From: Robiginitomaculum sp.
Lineage (GTDB): Bacteria; Pseudomonadota; Alphaproteobacteria; Caulobacterales; Maricaulaceae
Direction: 5' to 3'
Assembly: GCA_021647375.1 (NCBI GenBank)
Contig: JAKIUV010000001.1
Span: forward strand, 1-64,000
Length of the DNA: 64,000 nucleotides
The notes under the pieces were generated by a model, which worked only from the letters and a program-made list of their open reading frames with translations, was not told the DNA's origin and did no database searches. Position 1 is the stretch's first letter, and each line of letters starts with the position of its first letter. Below, piece by piece: positions 27,187 to 36,620 of this stretch. Made by a program: the position numbers and the translations under genes.

Positions 27187-27501
27187 ATGAAAAAATTTAC
27201 GATTGCCTTGCTCGCAGGTACAGTTTTGCTTGCTGGCTGTTCGCACACAACAAAAGTTGCCACAACAAAACCAACAGATAGCCAGTTGTCTTGCGCCGAA
27301 ATTAACACTGAATTCGCTGAGCTGGACACAGTTCTGAGGGAAGCCAAGAAAAACAAAGGTGCCAGCGGTGCTAATATTGCTGCAGCCGTATTCTTCTGGC
27401 CTGCCGCCGTTGGCAACTATGTGGACGCCAAAGACGCCGAAGGCCTTGTTAAAGAGCGTCAAAACAATTTGACAGCTTTGGCACAAAAGAAAGGTTGCTA
27501 G
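27187..27501 (+). CDS. Small lipoprotein
   Basis: 104 residues from the ATG at 27187 (ribosome site GGGGA 6 bases before; an in-frame ATG 12 bases upstream is less well placed). Lipobox LAGC at about residues 15-18. The mature part has LSCAEINTEFAELD and a short hydrophobic stretch (ANIAAAVFFWPAAVGNYVDA), followed by a KERQNNL helix and a C-terminal Cys: the pattern of many small proteobacterial outer-membrane lipoproteins. Function unknown. A Rho-independent terminator follows at 27530. Confidence 0.75.
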   Translation: MKKFTIALLAGTVLLAGCSHTTKVATTKPTDSQLSCAEINTEFAELDTVLREAKKNKGASGANIAAAVFFWPAAVGNYVDAKDAEGLVKERQNNLTALAQKKGC

Positions 27502-27529
27502 TCAGCCCAACATCTTTATATTCTAGCAA

Positions 27530-27551
27530 AGCCCGCCATTGGCGGGTTTTG
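27530..27551 (+). terminator. Rho-independent terminator after the small lipoprotein gene
   Basis: Stem CCCGCC / GGCGGG with loop ATT followed by TTTTG. It ends the transcript of the small lipoprotein gene and insulates the downstream membrane-protein gene. Confidence 0.8.
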
Positions 27552-27624
27552 TTGTATTTGCGCTATATTTTAAATAGGGACTGAACACCAAGTGTTTACA
27601 TTCTAATTTCGGAGAACGACATTG

Positions 27625-28227
27625 ATGTTGAATTTTAGTTTTATTGAGCGTTGGTATGAGCGGGTAAAACAGGCGGCACGGCACAAAAATGCCGAACGCA
27701 CCCTATATACCATTTCATTTTTCGAGAGCTTTATCTTTCCAATCCCGACTTCGGTCATGCTGGTGCCTATGGTACAATCAGATCGTAGCAAAGCGTGGCA
27801 CTATGCGCTTTGGTGTACAGTGGCGTCGGTGCTTGGCGGCATTGTTGGCTACATTATCGGCTGGTTTGCCTATGAAGCTATTGCCCTCCCTATATTGGAA
27901 AAACTGGGTAAAGTTGACAAAATTGCGGGTTTTACCGATATGGTCGATAAATGGGGTGCTATGGCGGTGTTTGGCGCCGGGTTGACGCCATTTCCCTATA
28001 AAGTCGTGACTATTTTAGGGGGTGTGCTGAAGTTGAACTTTGCGGTGTTTTTAATCGCAAGCATTGTTTCGCGCGCACTTCAGTTTTATTTTGTCGCAGG
28101 CCTAGTGTGGAAGTTCGGCGAGAGCGCAGAAGCCATCATTAAAAAGCATTTTGCCAAATTTACTTTCGGGTTTTTAGCTCTAGTGATTGCTGGTTGGGTA
28201 ATTTGGAAGTCGGTTTTTCACTCATAA
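27625..28227 (+). CDS. YqaA-type VTT/SNARE-associated membrane protein
   Basis: 200 residues (TTG at 27622 is an alternative start). Several hydrophobic helices with the VTT/DedA-like re-entrant motifs: FFESFIFPIPTSVMLVPMV and FGAGLTPFPYKVVTILGG. Relatives (DedA, VTT) are lipid scramblases or flippases; YqaA-type proteins are uncharacterised. The last 6 bp overlap the convergent murI end. Confidence 0.82.
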   Translation: MLNFSFIERWYERVKQAARHKNAERTLYTISFFESFIFPIPTSVMLVPMVQSDRSKAWHYALWCTVASVLGGIVGYIIGWFAYEAIALPILEKLGKVDKIAGFTDMVDKWGAMAVFGAGLTPFPYKVVTILGGVLKLNFAVFLIASIVSRALQFYFVAGLVWKFGESAEAIIKKHFAKFTFGFLALVIAGWVIWKSVFHS

Positions 28228-29007
28228 AATGACGGTTTTTGCAAATCCGAATTTTGCAAACACTTTAACCCGCGTAACATTCTCCTGGCCGCCAATAAGT
28301 AAAGCCGTCTGCGGATAATCTGGCACCTTATTCAAGGTCTGCTTATTTAAAACGGACGCAGTGCGCCGCGCAATAGCGGCACCGGAATCTATCCACCTTA
28401 CCTGCTGCGGCGCGGCCTCTTTCAACTGTTTCATCAACAAGGGAAAATGTGTGCAAGCCAGCACGACAACATCAATCTTCTCCCCCTGCTCGACCAAAAA
28501 CATAGGCTTTATTTCCACATGAATATCATCAATATTTATATCTTGTCCGGATAGCTTCCTCTCTGCCAAATCTACCAACCCGATAGAACCATGCAGAACC
28601 ACCTGACAACCATTGCCAAAATCAGCGATTAGCTTATCCACATATTTACGCTTGACCGTGCCAGGTGTACCAAGAACTGCGATGGTTTTTGTCTTGCTCA
28701 TTTGCGCCGCTGGCTTGACCGCAGGCACAACGCCAATAACCGGAATATCAAGAGCAGCACGAATTTCCGCCAGTGCCGTGGTCGATGCCGTATTACAAGC
28801 AATCACCACCACATCAGGGTTTACCGCTAATGCCATGATTTTTAATAGGCCAGGCAGGCGTTCTTTCAATTGGGTTTCGGTTTTTTCGCCGTAAGGTCGA
28901 AACGCATCATCGGCCACATAGGTGATATATATATCCGACATGAGCTTACGCATCTCAGCCACAACGCTAAGCCCACCCACACCAGAATCAAATACAAGCA
29001 CATGCAT
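28222..29007 (-). CDS. murI: Glutamate racemase
   Basis: 261 residues from the ATG at 29007. Contains VFDSGVGGLSVV at the N-terminus and the two catalytic cysteines in VIACNTASTTA and VLACTHFPLL. Makes D-glutamate for peptidoglycan. It ends in a short convergent overlap with the YqaA-type gene. Confidence 0.95.
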   Translation of the reverse strand: MHVLVFDSGVGGLSVVAEMRKLMSDIYITYVADDAFRPYGEKTETQLKERLPGLLKIMALAVNPDVVVIACNTASTTALAEIRAALDIPVIGVVPAVKPAAQMSKTKTIAVLGTPGTVKRKYVDKLIADFGNGCQVVLHGSIGLVDLAERKLSGQDINIDDIHVEIKPMFLVEQGEKIDVVVLACTHFPLLMKQLKEAAPQQVRWIDSGAAIARRTASVLNKQTLNKVPDYPQTALLIGGQENVTRVKVFAKFGFAKTVIL

Positions 29008-29086
29008 AGGCACCAATAACACCGAATTTAGTTTATTTTTTGCTATTAAAGTGGCATAAATATGAAAATTTCAATTGTGTGTGCCA

Positions 29087-30259
29087 ATGTCCTTAAAAAC
29101 TGTATCTCTAAAAGACCGGGTAAAATCAGAACTTCCCCGATTAATAGGCTTTTGCCTAGTTGGCGGTGGCGGTTTTATTATCCATTCCAGCCTGATCTTT
29201 TTGCTGACAGGGCCACTGGCAATGGGTGCGCTACTGTCTTGGTTTCCCGCATTTATCATGGCGGTAACAGCCACTTGGTTGCTCAATCGTTTTTTAACAT
29301 TTAGAGGCCTTGGCGTACATAGTACATCTGGAGAGGCTGCCCGATATTTTATCATTGAAAGCATAGGCGCAGCCATAAACTTTACCGTCTATGCCAGTAT
29401 TATTGCCGCTAAAATTCCGATTGTTTCTTACCCGGTTCTGGCTTTGGCTTGCGGTGCAGGTGTCGCTTTTATTTTCAATTATGTTGTCTTGCGTATTGTT
29501 GTTTATAGCCAAGCGCGCAATATTGCGGTTCCCAATTTACACGCACAAGATATAGATGATATTTATTACGAGCACGCTATGTCGGTTCCATTTGCTAGGC
29601 GCGTAACCATCTATGCACGGCGACGCATGTATGGGCATTTTATTGCCACCATGCAGCCCGGCAAGGATACGCTTATTTTGGACTTTGGCATTTCAGAAAC
29701 CGAAAACGAAGAATCAAATATTTTGGAAAAATCTTACCCACATCCTCAAAATATCTGTTGCGTTGGCATTGGCGACGGCGAGGCAGTTATAAAAGCTTTT
29801 CCGGACATTTCCTATGTGTCCATAACGCCCGGCGAACCCTTGCCTTTTGCAGATAAAAGCTTTGATATCGCTTATTCAAATGCAGTATTTGAGCATATGG
29901 GTTCGCGTACTGCCCGGTTGGAAATCTTACAAGAATTGTCACGTGTCGCCAAACATGTCTATATCACCATTCCCAACCGTTGGTTCCCGCTCGAACACCA
30001 TACGGCTATTCCGCTATTGCATTTTATACCAAAGCTGTTTCGGCTGTTTACCCGTAAAGGAAAATATGAATACTGGTCTGTGCCGCAAAACCTTCAATTT
30101 TTAAGCCTAAGCGACTTGGAGCAAGTCTTTACATACGCAGGCTTAAATGGATCTGGTGCGCGCACCGGCCTGCCGCTTGGCCCGTTCAGTTCGAATTTAG
30201 CTTATTGGACAGAAAGCGAAACTGGGGAACAGAGTATCCGGGAACAAAATGACGGGTGA
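29087..30259 (+). CDS. GtrA membrane domain fused to SAM methyltransferase
   Basis: 390 residues (a GTG four codons earlier is possible). Residues 1-140: GtrA-like domain with four TM helices (PRLIGFCLVGGGGFIIHSSL ... TWLLNRFLTF ... IFNYVVLRIVVY), a family that handles polyprenyl-phosphate-linked sugars. Residues about 175-385: methyltransferase type 11-like domain with EPLPFADKSFDIAYSNAVFE and ILQELSRVAKHVYITIPNR; motif I is weak (LILDFGISETE), so catalytic competence is uncertain. The gene overlaps the next one by 11 bp. The fusion and the two GT39-like neighbours suggest modification of a lipid-linked or surface glycan. Confidence 0.82.
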   Translation: MSLKTVSLKDRVKSELPRLIGFCLVGGGGFIIHSSLIFLLTGPLAMGALLSWFPAFIMAVTATWLLNRFLTFRGLGVHSTSGEAARYFIIESIGAAINFTVYASIIAAKIPIVSYPVLALACGAGVAFIFNYVVLRIVVYSQARNIAVPNLHAQDIDDIYYEHAMSVPFARRVTIYARRRMYGHFIATMQPGKDTLILDFGISETENEESNILEKSYPHPQNICCVGIGDGEAVIKAFPDISYVSITPGEPLPFADKSFDIAYSNAVFEHMGSRTARLEILQELSRVAKHVYITIPNRWFPLEHHTAIPLLHFIPKLFRLFTRKGKYEYWSVPQNLQFLSLSDLEQVFTYAGLNGSGARTGLPLGPFSSNLAYWTESETGEQSIREQNDG

Positions 30260-31742
30260 CACGCTTAAAAAATGGATATATGCCAGTGCGGTCCCGCTCG
30301 CAATAATGTTAATTGCAATGTATCTCCGCCCTGTCTGGCGCGACGAGGTATGGGCTGAATATTATACAGATATTTCCTTGAACCTGCCCCAAACGACTGA
30401 CCGGCTTAAAAACAATATACACCCGCCAAGTTATTTTTATGTTTTGCATTATTGGCGCATGTTTTCAGACACGGTAATGTGGGAAAAGACGTTAAATTTG
30501 CTGATCATCGGCGGCGGCTTTTTTGCGGCTAGGGCTATTGGCCGACCATATCCAAGGCAAACCGTCCTGTTTTTGCTTTTGTGCGTAGGATCCTATTGGT
30601 TGATTTATTATGCGGGGATTATCCGCCCTTACACACAAATGTTTGTCCTGGCCGCTTTATCGGCTCTGGTACTTGCACGATTATTAGAAACCAAGAAAGG
30701 CGACCCAATCCTATTTTGGGCTTTTCTATGGGCAGGGTTGGGGGCGCTTAATTGCCTTAGTCATTATTTTGCTTTGGCCTGGGTTGGCTTTGCGGGCTTG
30801 TTTACGGGGCTTGCTTTTTTGAAACAAGGCCGGAGGGCAGATTTTGTTATCATAGGTCTAGCCTCCTTGTTGGCTGTCTTGCCATCTTGTTTGTGGTTGT
30901 TTTTTACTTATGAAAGCATCGGGTTTCGTAACGACACTCCGGCGGCAACATGGAGCAATTTGCACACAGGCCTAAACCAATTTTTGCGGGGTATTTTAGT
31001 AAAGCTCATTGGCTCGAACCCGGTGGTCTATTTAATCTCTGCCTTGTCGCTCATGCCTTTACTGCGCCAGAAAAAGCCCTTGGATCTAGTTTTAGCCGCC
31101 AGTATTATTGCGACTATTTTTCTCATATTCATCGGCCATATGGGCATAACACCCTTGATTAAAGAGCGCGCATTTATGGTGATCATCCCGGCTATAATGC
31201 TGCTAGCCGCCCGGGCGCTTAACCTCTCACTAAATGTGGGTAGCTTCAATAAAATGTGGCGCACCGTGCCTTATGTCTGTGCATTTATGCCGTTTTTGTT
31301 CGTCGGAGAGTATTTCAAAGACCGGGAAAAATTGGGCGAAGTACGCGGCGTATTTGCATCATACCCAGCATGTGAAACTGCCGAGGTGCTGAGCTATTAC
31401 CGTTCCTTTCGCGAAGGCGAAGCGTATGGTGTTTATTACTTCAAAAAAGCCCTTCCTGAGATTACAGGTATTGACATTAAAACCGCAAGCGCAAAGCAAA
31501 TATCTTCTGTGCTAAATTCAGACTGCCCTATCAAGGCTGTAGCGCTCGTCATGCCGCGCGGTGACCGGGCAGAACATACGGCAGCTCGCTCCGCCCTTAG
31601 AGCCGTTCTTTCTCAAAATGATCTTGACTTGCCCCAAAACACTCTCGCCCCACAAACGCTTGATGAATTAAGCATTGGCAAAGGACGAAATCTATTGTTT
31701 GTTAAAACTACAAAACGCACAGCAAGAGCAGATACACCATGA
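30249..31742 (+). CDS. Polytopic GT39-like membrane glycosyltransferase
   Basis: 497 residues with about 10-12 TM helices. The first periplasmic loop carries the acidic pair typical of the PMT/ArnT superfamily (PVWRDEVWAEYY) and HPPSYFYVLHYW, the His-Pro-Pro element. The C-terminal third is soluble. Predicted to move a sugar from a polyprenyl phosphate donor to a periplasmic acceptor. Overlaps both neighbours (11 bp upstream, 4 bp downstream), so it belongs to a three-gene operon. Confidence 0.8.
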   Translation: MTGDTLKKWIYASAVPLAIMLIAMYLRPVWRDEVWAEYYTDISLNLPQTTDRLKNNIHPPSYFYVLHYWRMFSDTVMWEKTLNLLIIGGGFFAARAIGRPYPRQTVLFLLLCVGSYWLIYYAGIIRPYTQMFVLAALSALVLARLLETKKGDPILFWAFLWAGLGALNCLSHYFALAWVGFAGLFTGLAFLKQGRRADFVIIGLASLLAVLPSCLWLFFTYESIGFRNDTPAATWSNLHTGLNQFLRGILVKLIGSNPVVYLISALSLMPLLRQKKPLDLVLAASIIATIFLIFIGHMGITPLIKERAFMVIIPAIMLLAARALNLSLNVGSFNKMWRTVPYVCAFMPFLFVGEYFKDREKLGEVRGVFASYPACETAEVLSYYRSFREGEAYGVYYFKKALPEITGIDIKTASAKQISSVLNSDCPIKAVALVMPRGDRAEHTAARSALRAVLSQNDLDLPQNTLAPQTLDELSIGKGRNLLFVKTTKRTARADTP

Positions 31743-33313
31743 GTACATCCTCCATAAATTACCACCGTTGGGTACTTGTATTGCTTTTAGTTGTGAGCGT
31801 TTTTCGTATGGTCGGGCTATATTTTTCGCCCGTGAATTTGCACGGCGACGAAGCGCAGTATTGGGCTTGGTCTCGTACATTTGAATGGGGGTATTTCTCC
31901 AAACCACCAATGATCGCCTGGGTGATCGGCGCGACCACATCTGTTTTCGGAAATGCTGAATGGGCGGTGCGTCTTTCCTCGGTTATCCTGCATCCGCTCA
32001 TTGCCTATGTACTCTTTCGCACAGCCCGTTTCATGTATGGCAATGATATGGGGGGGCGCACAGGGTTTTGGGCGGCGGCGCTTTATTTCCTGATGCCTGC
32101 CGTCTGGCTTTCGTCGGGTATTGTGAGCACGGATGTGCCTTTGCTATTATGCTGGGTGCTTGGTTTGAACGCATGGGCGCATCTGCGCGAAACACCGACA
32201 TTAAAATGGGCATTATTGCTTGGCTTGGCCATCGGTTTTGGCATGTTATCAAAATACGCCATGCTGTTCTTTCTGCCAGCTTTGTTGCTTTGTACCATCT
32301 TTGACGCAAAGACACGGCGGGCGCTTTTGTCAGTACGCGGCCTTGTGGTGGCTGCTTTGGCGCTTGGTATTCTCGCACCAAATATTTGGTGGAACATACA
32401 AAACGATTTCGCAACAATCACCCACACTGTCGCCAATGCCAGCCTGAAGGGCATACCATTCCATCCACTGGAATTATTAGAGTTTTGGGGCAGTCAAACC
32501 GGTATTTTTGGCCCGCTTCTTTTAGTGCTTTTGGTCATGGCTTTGGTTGCAGTATTGAAAGGTAAATTGGAGCGCAAAACTGTGATGTTGGCGCTTTTTG
32601 TCCTCAGCCCGCTTGCCGTAATTTCCCTTGAGGCACTGCTCAGCCGAGCCAATGCCAATTGGGCGGTAACCGCTTATATGGCTGGTTCTATTCTGGTGGC
32701 ACGATACGGGCTTGCCCACTGGCCCCGGTTTTGCAAGGCGGGTGTTTGGGTCAATATCACAATGGGCGTCATACTTGCTTTTGCCACAATCATCCCCGCT
32801 TTTGCCAATATGGTCGGGCAAGCCAACGCGTTCAAACGTGTACGCGGCTGGCCCGAGACCGAGAGCATTATCGCCCGCGCCGCAAATGCCGGACACGAAG
32901 GTCGAAACTTCACGGCCATAGCCACAGACAACCGCCTCGTATTTTACGACCTGTTATATTACGGCATAGAAAAAGATACTGGCCTGCCCCTGCGTATGTG
33001 GCGCAATACGAGCTATATAAACCACCACGCCGAAGCAACGGCGTCTTTGGCGGCAAGTACAGTTGCCGACGGCCCCATACTCATTGTTAATTATTACAGG
33101 GATTGTGAAGACGGGCCTGCCGCTGAATTTACCAATTGCATTGCCCGTGTCCACGCACACGGTAAATTAACATTTGCTGAAAAACTTCGGGAGGATTTTA
33201 TCAGGCTGGAAAAGCTCCCGCCCCTAACCCTCGACCTCGGTGGCGGTAAAACCCGCAAGCTCAATCTCTGGGCTGGATACGGCTATACACCAACGGATAA
33301 GTCTGAGCGTTAG
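31739..33313 (+). CDS. ArnT/PMT-like glycosyltransferase
   Basis: 524 residues, polytopic. LHGDEAQYWAWSRTFEWGYF and SKPPMIAWVI are the classic first-loop motifs of the ArnT/PMT_2 group (catalytic acidic residue, then Lys/His-Pro-Pro). A soluble C-terminal domain follows the last TM helix at about residue 350. ArnT adds aminoarabinose to lipid A; other members act on O-antigen or proteins. The acceptor is not deducible here. Third gene of the GtrA-MT/GT39/GT39 operon; converges with the M50-like gene 7 bp away. Confidence 0.85.
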   Translation: MSTSSINYHRWVLVLLLVVSVFRMVGLYFSPVNLHGDEAQYWAWSRTFEWGYFSKPPMIAWVIGATTSVFGNAEWAVRLSSVILHPLIAYVLFRTARFMYGNDMGGRTGFWAAALYFLMPAVWLSSGIVSTDVPLLLCWVLGLNAWAHLRETPTLKWALLLGLAIGFGMLSKYAMLFFLPALLLCTIFDAKTRRALLSVRGLVVAALALGILAPNIWWNIQNDFATITHTVANASLKGIPFHPLELLEFWGSQTGIFGPLLLVLLVMALVAVLKGKLERKTVMLALFVLSPLAVISLEALLSRANANWAVTAYMAGSILVARYGLAHWPRFCKAGVWVNITMGVILAFATIIPAFANMVGQANAFKRVRGWPETESIIARAANAGHEGRNFTAIATDNRLVFYDLLYYGIEKDTGLPLRMWRNTSYINHHAEATASLAASTVADGPILIVNYYRDCEDGPAAEFTNCIARVHAHGKLTFAEKLREDFIRLEKLPPLTLDLGGGKTRKLNLWAGYGYTPTDKSER

Positions 33314-33320
33314 AGTGTTT

Positions 33321-34037
33321 CTAAGCTCGTTTGCCGCCATTGGATAGTCTAAACGCACCATATAAAATAAGGATAGAGAGAACGCTTGGCACCAAAGCCC
33401 AGAAAAGATGGGGGCCACCTATAATTTCTGCCAATGCGCTGGTATCACTTTTGCCAGCATAGTTGCCGACATCAGCCGAGTTCATGAAAAAATAACTGAA
33501 ATCGGCAACAGCATTTAGGCAAAATGCCAAGGCGATAATGTGGGCGGATACAGCAACCACCCACGGCCAGGCTTTAAAAGCAATAAGGCTGACAACAAGC
33601 GCAAAGCCGAGCATAGACATACGCGTAAAGTTATCTCCAGCCCACAAAAACAATGTGGCGACTAATGCGCCTGCCAACAAGAACAACGCCAACCGGGATT
33701 GATCCAGGCGGCGCGATAAAATCAGCATAACCGCGCCGGCAATCGCTGGCCCCAACAAGCCACCCAACAACACGACCACCCGTTCCCAATCATTCCCCGT
33801 AAAGGTATGAGCGAGGCCTGAAAATTGTGGTGTGATAATCATTTGGTCAAAACTACCGCCAGAAATTATTGCACCCAGACCATGGCCGAGTTCATGTACC
33901 CATGTAGCCAAAAGGCGGAACGGTTGACCCAGCACCGGGATTTGCCCAGCCATCCAGACCACAAGAACCAACACCCAAAACATATTCGGGTCTACTAGGG
34001 TAGATTTTAGAAAAGCGTTGCGATTGCCATTTGCCAT
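33321..34037 (-). CDS. M50-like membrane metalloprotease
   Basis: 238 residues, about six TM helices. The zinc motif HELGH lies in the second TM region (LATWVHELGHGLGAIISGG), as in M50B-type site-2 protease relatives. A possible third ligand region is further on (GNDWERVVVLLGGLLGPAIAG), where the usual N/D-P-G motif is replaced by LGP. The start codon lies in a TAATG overlap with the DUF1523-like gene, so it is the last gene of the eight-gene AAA+/protease operon. Substrate unknown; regulated intramembrane proteolysis is inferred from family. Confidence 0.78.
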   Translation of the reverse strand: MANGNRNAFLKSTLVDPNMFWVLVLVVWMAGQIPVLGQPFRLLATWVHELGHGLGAIISGGSFDQMIITPQFSGLAHTFTGNDWERVVVLLGGLLGPAIAGAVMLILSRRLDQSRLALFLLAGALVATLFLWAGDNFTRMSMLGFALVVSLIAFKAWPWVVAVSAHIIALAFCLNAVADFSYFFMNSADVGNYAGKSDTSALAEIIGGPHLFWALVPSVLSILILYGAFRLSNGGKRA

Positions 34038-34768
34038 TATGTTTTTTTGGTTTTATTCTTCCCGGTAGCATCATTATCGGTGCCATTATTGCCGGGAATA
34101 TTTTTTGGGGGAATGTTTTGATTAGTGTCCTTAGTCGTCCCAAACCAGCGCCGGAAAAACTTACTGACGGCATTGCCGCCTTTGCTAATCTCTTCGCTCG
34201 CTTCTTCTGCTACGTCTTCAATTTTTTCGGCTATGGGGTCGAGGCGCTTCTTTTTGAAACGGCGAAGTGCCAGCCAGATATTGATGAAGATAAAAGCGAG
34301 TAGGCATAGAAAGGCAATATTGAACCAAGGGATAAGAAGCGCGTCCGGCCCGGATACGGGCTTAATTTTGGTGGCGTTCGGCCAGATGGAAAACAGTTTT
34401 ATCCGCCAACCATAATGGGTGACGGCCACCCATTGTCCGTCCACTCCGGTCATTTCTTTGGCCTTGGCATCAAGGTCTGAGCTGTCAAATTTCAGGTAAA
34501 ACGGAAATGACCAACCGGTGTCTTCATTGCGGTAGACCCGCGTTTTGCCGTTTTCACGCACGGTGGAGATAAAGCGCACATCACGGGTTGCCTCGTCGTT
34601 CGTGCCCACATCCGGGCTATCCCAAAACGGGGAGCCTGTGGTTATATCCATGCGCTTGACCTCTGTGCCAACGACTTTGACAATGTCCCGCTGGGGCAAA
34701 TAATAATGCACCAAAACCCCTGTGATGAGCAGCAATGTAAAAACCAATATACGTTTAAACCATTTCAT
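34037..34768 (-). CDS. DUF1523-like membrane protein
   Basis: 243 residues. An N-terminal TM helix (FKRILVFTLLLITGVLVHYY) leads into YLPQRDIVKVVGTEVKRMD, which I recognise as the opening of DUF1523 proteins; then a periplasmic domain with VTHYGWRIKLFSIWPNA, a second TM helix (about 155-180) and a cytoplasmic acidic/basic tail (LDPIAEKIEDVAEEASEEIS). Function unknown. Translationally coupled to the M50-like gene and 22 bp after the small two-TM gene. Confidence 0.78.
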   Translation of the reverse strand: MKWFKRILVFTLLLITGVLVHYYLPQRDIVKVVGTEVKRMDITTGSPFWDSPDVGTNDEATRDVRFISTVRENGKTRVYRNEDTGWSFPFYLKFDSSDLDAKAKEMTGVDGQWVAVTHYGWRIKLFSIWPNATKIKPVSGPDALLIPWFNIAFLCLLAFIFINIWLALRRFKKKRLDPIAEKIEDVAEEASEEISKGGNAVSKFFRRWFGTTKDTNQNIPPKNIPGNNGTDNDATGKNKTKKT

Positions 34769-34790
34769 AGTGTTCTCCTAACTGGGTTGG

Positions 34791-35069
34791 CTAACTGTAT
34801 TGCGCCAAATAAATCAATACGGCGATTATGGCGATCGGCACCAAATACACCCCGAATATTAATTTGGGGCGATAAGACTTACCATATTTTTTCATGCCTG
34901 TGGCAATGTATTCCTCTTTGCTCTGGGTGATGTCACGGGACTTATCGGGCGCGGTATATTCTGCGTCCAGTTTTGCTTTTTGCGCCCAGCGCGCTTTCAC
35001 CGACAACACCACATAGACAATGCTGAGCAGGGCAAAGATAACAACGATATTGCGTATCCAGATAATCAT
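34791..35069 (-). CDS. Small two-TM protein of the AAA+/protease cluster
   Basis: 92 residues with TM helices at about 5-24 and 72-90 flanking a charged central loop (KARWAQKAKLDAEYTAPDKS). Separated by only 2 bp from the preceding gene, so clearly part of the operon. No family recognised. It could be an assembly or anchoring subunit for the soluble ATPase components. Confidence 0.7.
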   Translation of the reverse strand: MIIWIRNIVVIFALLSIVYVVLSVKARWAQKAKLDAEYTAPDKSRDITQSKEEYIATGMKKYGKSYRPKLIFGVYLVPIAIIAVLIYLAQYS

Positions 35070-35071
35070 AT

Positions 35072-36400
35072 TCAGGCCTTATATTTCCCCAAAGGACTCC
35101 ACGGCCCCTCGTAAACTTCTTCCTCGTCCATAGCGGGTTCCGGGCCGAACAGGGTTTCGCGGGCACCCGCTTTGTCGATTGCGTATTCTTCGGCCAAAAA
35201 CCGCGCTACATAATCGCGTTTGGCTTCCGACCAATTCCGGTAAGCGTCATAAAACGCCGTTTTATGACAAATAAACAACTGCCTGAAATCCAGCGGCGAT
35301 AATTCTGCCAGCAACATATTGACCAAATCCCTGTCCGCATGTTGCGCCGCACGCAAGGCGTAGAAAAACGCGGGATGTTCAGAGTTCAGGTTGGGTGCCG
35401 CCCCGTCCAATTTGGCCCAGCGCCATATTTGCATCAGACCGTGAAATTCCGGCGGCATTTGCTCGGCGTATTTGCGGCCAACTTGGCGCACTTGCTGGCG
35501 GGTTAAATCACCCAGATCATCGCCCAAACTGGCAGCCGTGGAAATAATCACAAAATCTATTTTTTGTTTGATAATGGCCGCCGCTGTATTGTTTCCCGAA
35601 GAGACAATTTGCTCGGCGAGGCCTTGCGTATTAAAAAATTGTGCAATGCCGCTACGGTCTTCAAAGGTCAAAATGTTATCAACGGGCAGGTCTTTCAACG
35701 CTTCCGAATATTCCCGCGCAATCACCGTCGGCGTTTGCATATCGCGAAACACATAAATGCCGCCAAAATGCTCGGTGAAATAATTACCCTGGCTATAGGA
35801 TTTCGCCTTAAGCTTGATGGGATTGCGCTGGATATTTCCGGTGCGTTTGGCCAGTTCAATCATTTTGGCTATCAGCACATCATCCCACCAGGCATCATCA
35901 CCGCTCATGAATTCATCAATATAACCCTGTAAGGTTTTGGCTTCGGCGATGTGCGATTGAATGGTGTCGGCTTCTATGTCGACCTTATTAATCTGGAACA
36001 AATCCGCCGGGCTGGTGACGGCGTAAACCGAATTCATCATTTCGCCCGCCACCGCTTCACGGGCAGTGAGAACGAAAAGTTCCTCCTCGTTCTCACGTAT
36101 AAAATTGCGCAAGATAGACCGGGAGGTCGAGAACTGCGCATTCAGTAAAGGCGCGGTTTTTTGGTCGGTGGTCAGCAATATAAATTGGCGGTTACAGCCA
36201 TTGGGATTAAGGTAGAGATCATCGCCAAATTCGCTACCGATTTCCGGGGAATAGCCCGAAATATCAATATGAAATTCCGTAAGCGTTGTCTCCTTGCCGA
36301 TTAAATGCATCAACGCACGATTATAACGTCCGACCAAAGCAGGCGAAGCCACCTCGACCAAATTGCCGAACATCAGACCGTATTTCAGGAGGCGCATCAT
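35072..36400 (-). CDS. DUF6638-like protein of the AAA+/protease cluster
   Basis: About 442 residues. The ATG at 36400 (or the adjacent one at 36397) follows a ribosome site (GGGGGAAG); upstream codons of the longer frame are only the palindromic repeat. No TM helices or signal. Features seen: TEFHIDISGYSPEIGSEFGD, GCNRQFILLTTDQKTAPLLN, SRSILRNFIRENEEELFVLT and an acidic C-terminus (PAMDEEEVYEGPW). I believe this family is annotated DUF6638 and accompanies AAA+ genes in alphaproteobacteria, but that is from memory. Function unknown. Confidence 0.72.
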   Translation of the reverse strand: MMRLLKYGLMFGNLVEVASPALVGRYNRALMHLIGKETTLTEFHIDISGYSPEIGSEFGDDLYLNPNGCNRQFILLTTDQKTAPLLNAQFSTSRSILRNFIRENEEELFVLTAREAVAGEMMNSVYAVTSPADLFQINKVDIEADTIQSHIAEAKTLQGYIDEFMSGDDAWWDDVLIAKMIELAKRTGNIQRNPIKLKAKSYSQGNYFTEHFGGIYVFRDMQTPTVIAREYSEALKDLPVDNILTFEDRSGIAQFFNTQGLAEQIVSSGNNTAAAIIKQKIDFVIISTAASLGDDLGDLTRQQVRQVGRKYAEQMPPEFHGLMQIWRWAKLDGAAPNLNSEHPAFFYALRAAQHADRDLVNMLLAELSPLDFRQLFICHKTAFYDAYRNWSEAKRDYVARFLAEEYAIDKAGARETLFGPEPAMDEEEVYEGPWSPLGKYKA

Positions 36401-36615
36401 GTTTTTCTTCCCCCACCTCTTGTGGGGGAAGTACCCCGCCCCCGCCTTCGCGGGGATGAGCGGAAAATGGGGGATGGGGGCGCGCACCTCTTGTGCGCTT
36501 TTGAGTTTTCGACGTCCACTATTGCTATGCAGCGCCGCACGAGCGGCGGCCCCCATCGCCTGCGCAAGAGCTCCGGCACTTCCCCCATAAAAAATGGGGG
36601 AAGGAGAAGTGTGTT
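36401..36615. repeat. Palindromic intergenic element 2
   Basis: Fills the gap between the AAA+ gene and the DUF6638-like gene. Outer ends CTTCCCCCACCTCTTG and CATAAAAAATGGGGGAAG are roughly inverted; inner blocks GATGGGGGCGC and GGCCCCCATCGCC are also inverted. Shares its ends and core words with the elements at 51.3 and 53.5 kb. It splits the operon without obvious terminator structure for the minus strand. Confidence 0.7.
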
Positions 36616-36620
36616 CCCCA

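Noticed and set aside
36397..36556. N-terminal extension of the DUF6638-like protein
   Set aside because: Encoded by the palindromic element; a good ribosome site precedes the ATG at 36397/36400.
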